Shown here: positions 23,344-26,377 of the stretch, one piece after another | How the letters are laid out: each line of letters starts with the position of its first letter | How positions within the stretch are numbered: position 1 is the stretch's first letter | NCBI GenBank assembly: GCA_002751075.1 | Contig: NAOQ01000002.1 | Span: 424,510 to 450,886 of the forward strand | DNA: 26,377 bases | Reading direction: 5' to 3' | Source of the DNA: Ichthyophonus hoferi | Taxonomy: Eukaryota > Opisthokonta > Ichthyosporea > Ichthyophonida > Ichthyophonidae | Position numbers and translations under genes: made by a program | The notes under the pieces: generated by a model | Told to the model about the DNA's origin: nothing | What the model saw: the letters and a program-made list of their open reading frames with translations, nothing else | Databases searched by the model: none

Positions 23344-25888
23344 ATGCTGGTAAGTGTTTTATTATTTAAATTTTTCACCCCTTGCTATCAGGCTCAATGT
23401 ACCACACTAGGTAGGACATTACAACAGAACGGCACCACATTACGCCAGATTAACCTTCTAGCTATATCTAGGCGTGGTATACATAGCGAGAAAAGGTGCG
23501 AGTCATGCATTTCATGATAGATTGAAAAGATAACTTGCGTATCCGTCGTCTTTCGATCTGCTTGTATTATCACTTTCTCTTACTCTTTCTCTCGGACTTC
23601 AATTACACTTTAGACAGATATGTGTACACATACATATATATCCACCATTGTATCTATACTTTTGCAGGCTGCCTATAATTTTTTGTGTGTTTTTGTAGCC
23701 TTTTCTTCCTTTCTCTTTCCATATTTCTCTTTAGTTCCTTTCAACTCACTTTCTTTCTCTCTTTTTTTTTTTCTATATATCTCGCATATCTCTATCTATC
23801 AATGTGCATATATCTAGTTTTTCTAATTTTCTCATATATATATATGTCTATTAGTGTGGATAAATATAATATATTTATATCTACCTATGCGCATATGCTT
23901 CAAATACACATTTATTGTTGTAGTTATATCCAAGATATTTTTTGTATATATATATTCCCAATTATACATACCTCTTTCCACCTCCTTATTGTTTTAAAAG
24001 CACAATCCAATCAGTCTTTTTTTTGCAACACACATTTACCTCTTATTTATTTCTCTCTCTTAAACCCCAATCTAATCCAATTAATTTGAACCATTTCCTT
24101 TCTAAAAAAATAAAATAAAGTAAAACAAAATTTATCAAACTTATCCAGACTAATAACCAGTGATAATTTTAGGTTGCACCAACCCGTTTTATTAGATGAA
24201 ACAATAAAAGGCCTCCAATCATCATGCGGTGGTATATTCATTGATGCCACGTTTGGAGCCGGAGGCCACACGCAAGCCATCCTAGGTATATATATATATA
24301 TATATTAATATCAAGATTTACTTGTAGATGTGTAGATGTGAGCATATACATATGAGGATCTGTGTATATATATAGTGGGATCTATACATGTGATTATATG
24401 TGTGTATGTGTAGATAGGTATGCATGTAGAGGTGCATATTTTTAAGTATTGTACATATACCTGCTGGAGGGCTAGTATATAAACACATTATGAGGATATA
24501 TTTCTGTATGCAGATAGGATAGGACCACTTATCTTTCACTATATACATAGAGCTGTAGACCTGTTGCAAGAGGATTATATATGTGTTAATATGTTCTATA
24601 GTGTGGATTGGTGTGCAAGTATACGTATTTTTATAGCTTTTGTTGGTGGAGTATCATTGTATTATCTATCATATCTTTATAATATATAGGAAGTTTATTG
24701 GAAGGGTTAGACTCTTCTTGTCTTTTATGATTTTGCACTATAATTGTCATTGGTTTCTATTGGGAAAGAGTATACTTTTATAGAGTAAAGAATAATAATA
24801 ATAAAATTATGTATTTCCTACCGAATTAGTCACCAATTGTCTGTAATTGTTATATATTGATAACCAATCCAATGGTATTTTTCCTTGTAAAAAGTTGCCG
24901 GAGATGTGACGTTCGAGCCTTAAAACGAACCATAAAGAATATTGCAAATTAACAACAGATCCTATATCAATAGTCATATATCTAAACAATGACATACTAG
25001 TTACACTTGAACAATACATACATAAGCACTCTTGTACAGCATTATTTATAGCTACACCCCTAGTAGTTTCTGACAGTCTAACATTAACTCTTATCTCTGC
25101 CTTCAGAAAGTAGTCCAATCAGTCGTGTGATTGCCATAGATCAGGATCCGAATCTGCCAGTTAGCTGTGCGCAAAGCTTAAAATTAAAATATAAAGACCG
25201 ATTCGATTTTATTCAGGGTAGATTCGGATCATTGGTTCGTCTTTTAACCAAGCATGGCTTGACGTAGGTTATTGTTATTCATACGTACACTTAAATATAT
25301 TATAATTCCCTTTCCCTCTTTAAATCTATGCACATCAAAGATATATCATCAGGTTTTATAAACAATCATAATGAAATATTCATATATAACCATAGTTAAA
25401 AATGTAGATATATTAGGCATATAATTGATTGTTTACCATTATAAAAATTATCTCAACACACGCATATAATTAAACAGACCAGGAACTGTAAAGGGAATTC
25501 TTTTCGACCTCGGATTTTCTTCCATGCAGGTATAAATTATTTTTTAATATTTTACTATAACCTCGCTCTCTTTCTCTCCTTTTTCTTTTCTTTATATATA
25601 TATAATTCTTTCTTACCTTGCTTATATTCCATATATATATATTTATAGCACCAGTTCTCCGATTGCAAACCATGCCAACACAAGAGGTTTGTCACAAAAA
25701 AAGAAATAAACGTGCATTGTATAAAAATATAGGCTAATTGCTTTGACAATTGAATCACATATATGCAAGATATATTAAAGATATAAGGCTGATATCAGTC
25801 GTATGCATGATATTATCATGATATTATTTTAAAGGTATAGAACGTCAATGGTTAGTTTGACTTTTAGTTTTATTTAAACACTTTTAAT

Positions 25889-25919
<31 letters not shown>

Positions 25920-26315
25920 TATTTTTCAGCTATTTATTTGTTGTTCTACCCTCTTGTGAGCCACTCCTTCCACCCCTCTTCAATAATTTATTATTATTTC
26001 ACTTCTTTTTTGACTCTGCATTTTCTCCTTTACCTCACTAACATCCAGGCTTCTATTTTTTTCTTTATCTAAAGGTTGATAATCCTGAGCGGGGGTTCTC
26101 CCTAACTTCGGATGGCCCCCTAGACCTCCGCATGAATAGTATGAGTGATTCAACTGCTGCAGATTTTGTGGCTAATTTGTCAATGGGCCAATTGACCGAA
26201 GCTATTCATAAGGTGTCCCCACCTCCCCACTTCATTCCCAAAAAATATACTAAGGCCCCTTGGGTCATTGCTTCTAAAGGATGTAGCAATAATAGTAGTA
26301 ATATTATTAGTACTC

Positions 26316-26377
<62 letters not shown>
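23344..26377 (+). CDS. METTL15: Mitochondrial small-subunit rRNA m4C methyltransferase, METTL15/RsmH family, 3' end beyond the window
   Basis: SAM-dependent enzyme that N4-methylates a cytosine in the decoding region of small-subunit rRNA (RsmH in bacteria, METTL15 in mitochondria). Exons: 23344-23349, 23392-23495, 24173-24285, 25107-25263, 25478-25529, 26075 to the edge. Every phase fits. Residues 1-36 form a mitochondrial presequence: Arg/Ser/Thr/Leu/Gln-rich, almost no acid until SRRGIHSEK. The catalytic part opens with [10 protein letters not shown], then the SAM-binding [44 protein letters not shown], and [20 protein letters not shown], all family signatures. After the LTEAIHK helix, where relatives usually continue with YGEE, the frame stays open through a Pro/Lys-rich stretch into poly-Asn. 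This is either an in-frame insertion or an intron beginning at the weak GTGTCC donor (26213). Domains beyond this are outside the window. Confidence 0.93.
24631..25118 (-). other. Antisense open frame in METTL15 intron 3, possible nested gene
   Basis: On the minus strand 25118-24822 is open for 99 codons with mixed, protein-like composition (for example [20 protein letters not shown]). It ends at a GTAGGA donor. After 65 bp a good acceptor (CTCTTTCCCAATAG) leads into 24756-24631, open in the matching phase for 41 codons ([10 protein letters not shown]...) to a TAA. GC content is above that of other METTL15 introns. There is no early ATG, so a start exon would be elsewhere, or this is an inserted, decayed gene. 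The right end touches METTL15 exon 4. No family is recognised. Confidence 0.35.
25888..25926. repeat. (TTTTTA)n tract in METTL15 intron 5
   Basis: Six near-perfect ATTTTT units end in TTTTTCAG, an apparent but probably unused splice acceptor. The frame-compatible acceptor is at 26074, next to the VDNPERGF coding segment. Confidence 0.85.
26318..26377 (+). repeat. (AAT)n microsatellite, poly-Asn if coding
   Basis: At least twenty AAT units run to the right edge and continue the open METTL15 frame as Asn codons. Preceding codons (SNNSSN) are already Asn/Ser-rich, which favours a coding homopolymer but does not prove it. Confidence 0.9.

Noticed and set aside
23620-24089. Plus-strand Phe/Leu/Ile-rich frames of 65 and 134 codons
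   Set aside because: Pyrimidine-rich METTL15 intron 2; there are no family motifs and the flanking exons join perfectly without it.
24903-24935. TTCGAGCC...ACGAACC as a tRNA T-arm
   Set aside because: No acceptor stem, anticodon arm or D-arm can be drawn around it.
25649-25690. GC-richer AG-bounded segment (CACCAGTTCTCCGATTGC...) as an extra METTL15 exon
   Set aside because: Exon 5 (GFSSMQ) joins directly to exon 6 (VDNPERGFS) as in the family, leaving no place for it.

Overview
The window is nuclear DNA from an AT-rich eukaryote with spliced genes. Exons stand out as GC-richer islands. Introns range from 42 nt to more than 1.6 kb, with GT..AG borders (donors such as GTATGT, GTAAGT, GTAGGT; acceptors mostly TAG or CAG). 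The intronless actin mixes fungal-type residues (QTAAQSS) with residues common in amoebozoan and animal actins ([20 protein letters not shown]). With the Asn-coding AAT tract at the right edge, this suggests an early-diverging fungus, a relative of fungi, or an amoebozoan. I cannot place it more finely.

Layout, left to right: (1) 65-3640, minus: 5' part of a chromatin protein with an N-terminal GATA-like zinc finger, a bromodomain, and the start of what looks like a second bromodomain (polybromo/Rsc-like). It runs off the left edge. (2) 4455-9683, plus: an XLF/NHEJ1 homologue (end joining of DNA breaks) in eight phase-compatible exons, about 295 residues, close to human XLF. The two genes diverge from an 814-bp shared promoter region. 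(3) 9684-12567: gene-poor, with an unexplained 88-codon open frame and a broken fossil resembling a Ty1/copia Gag region. (4) 12568-13698, minus: actin, single exon, with a TATA box and a CArG-like site upstream. (5) 13.8-18.6 kb: AT-rich DNA with a nested hairpin, a 539-bp assembly gap and a decayed, probably mobile-element-derived coding remnant. (6) 19125-19550, minus: a short acidic, cysteine-containing protein of unknown role. (7) 22427 leftwards, minus: first exon, and probably a second, of an unrecognised gene. (8) 23344 to the right edge, plus: mitochondrial METTL15/RsmH-type rRNA m4C methyltransferase, six exons, with a clear mitochondrial presequence. It is incomplete at the right edge. 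Its third intron carries an antisense open frame that may be a nested gene.

The genes are ordinary housekeeping, chromatin and repair genes rather than one pathway. I see no operon, CRISPR array, tRNA or rRNA gene. The most useful results are the spliced models of the three multi-exon genes, the zinc finger-bromodomain arrangement, and the possible nested antisense gene. I found no convincing new biological system. All splice models were built by eye from frame, phase and family resemblance.
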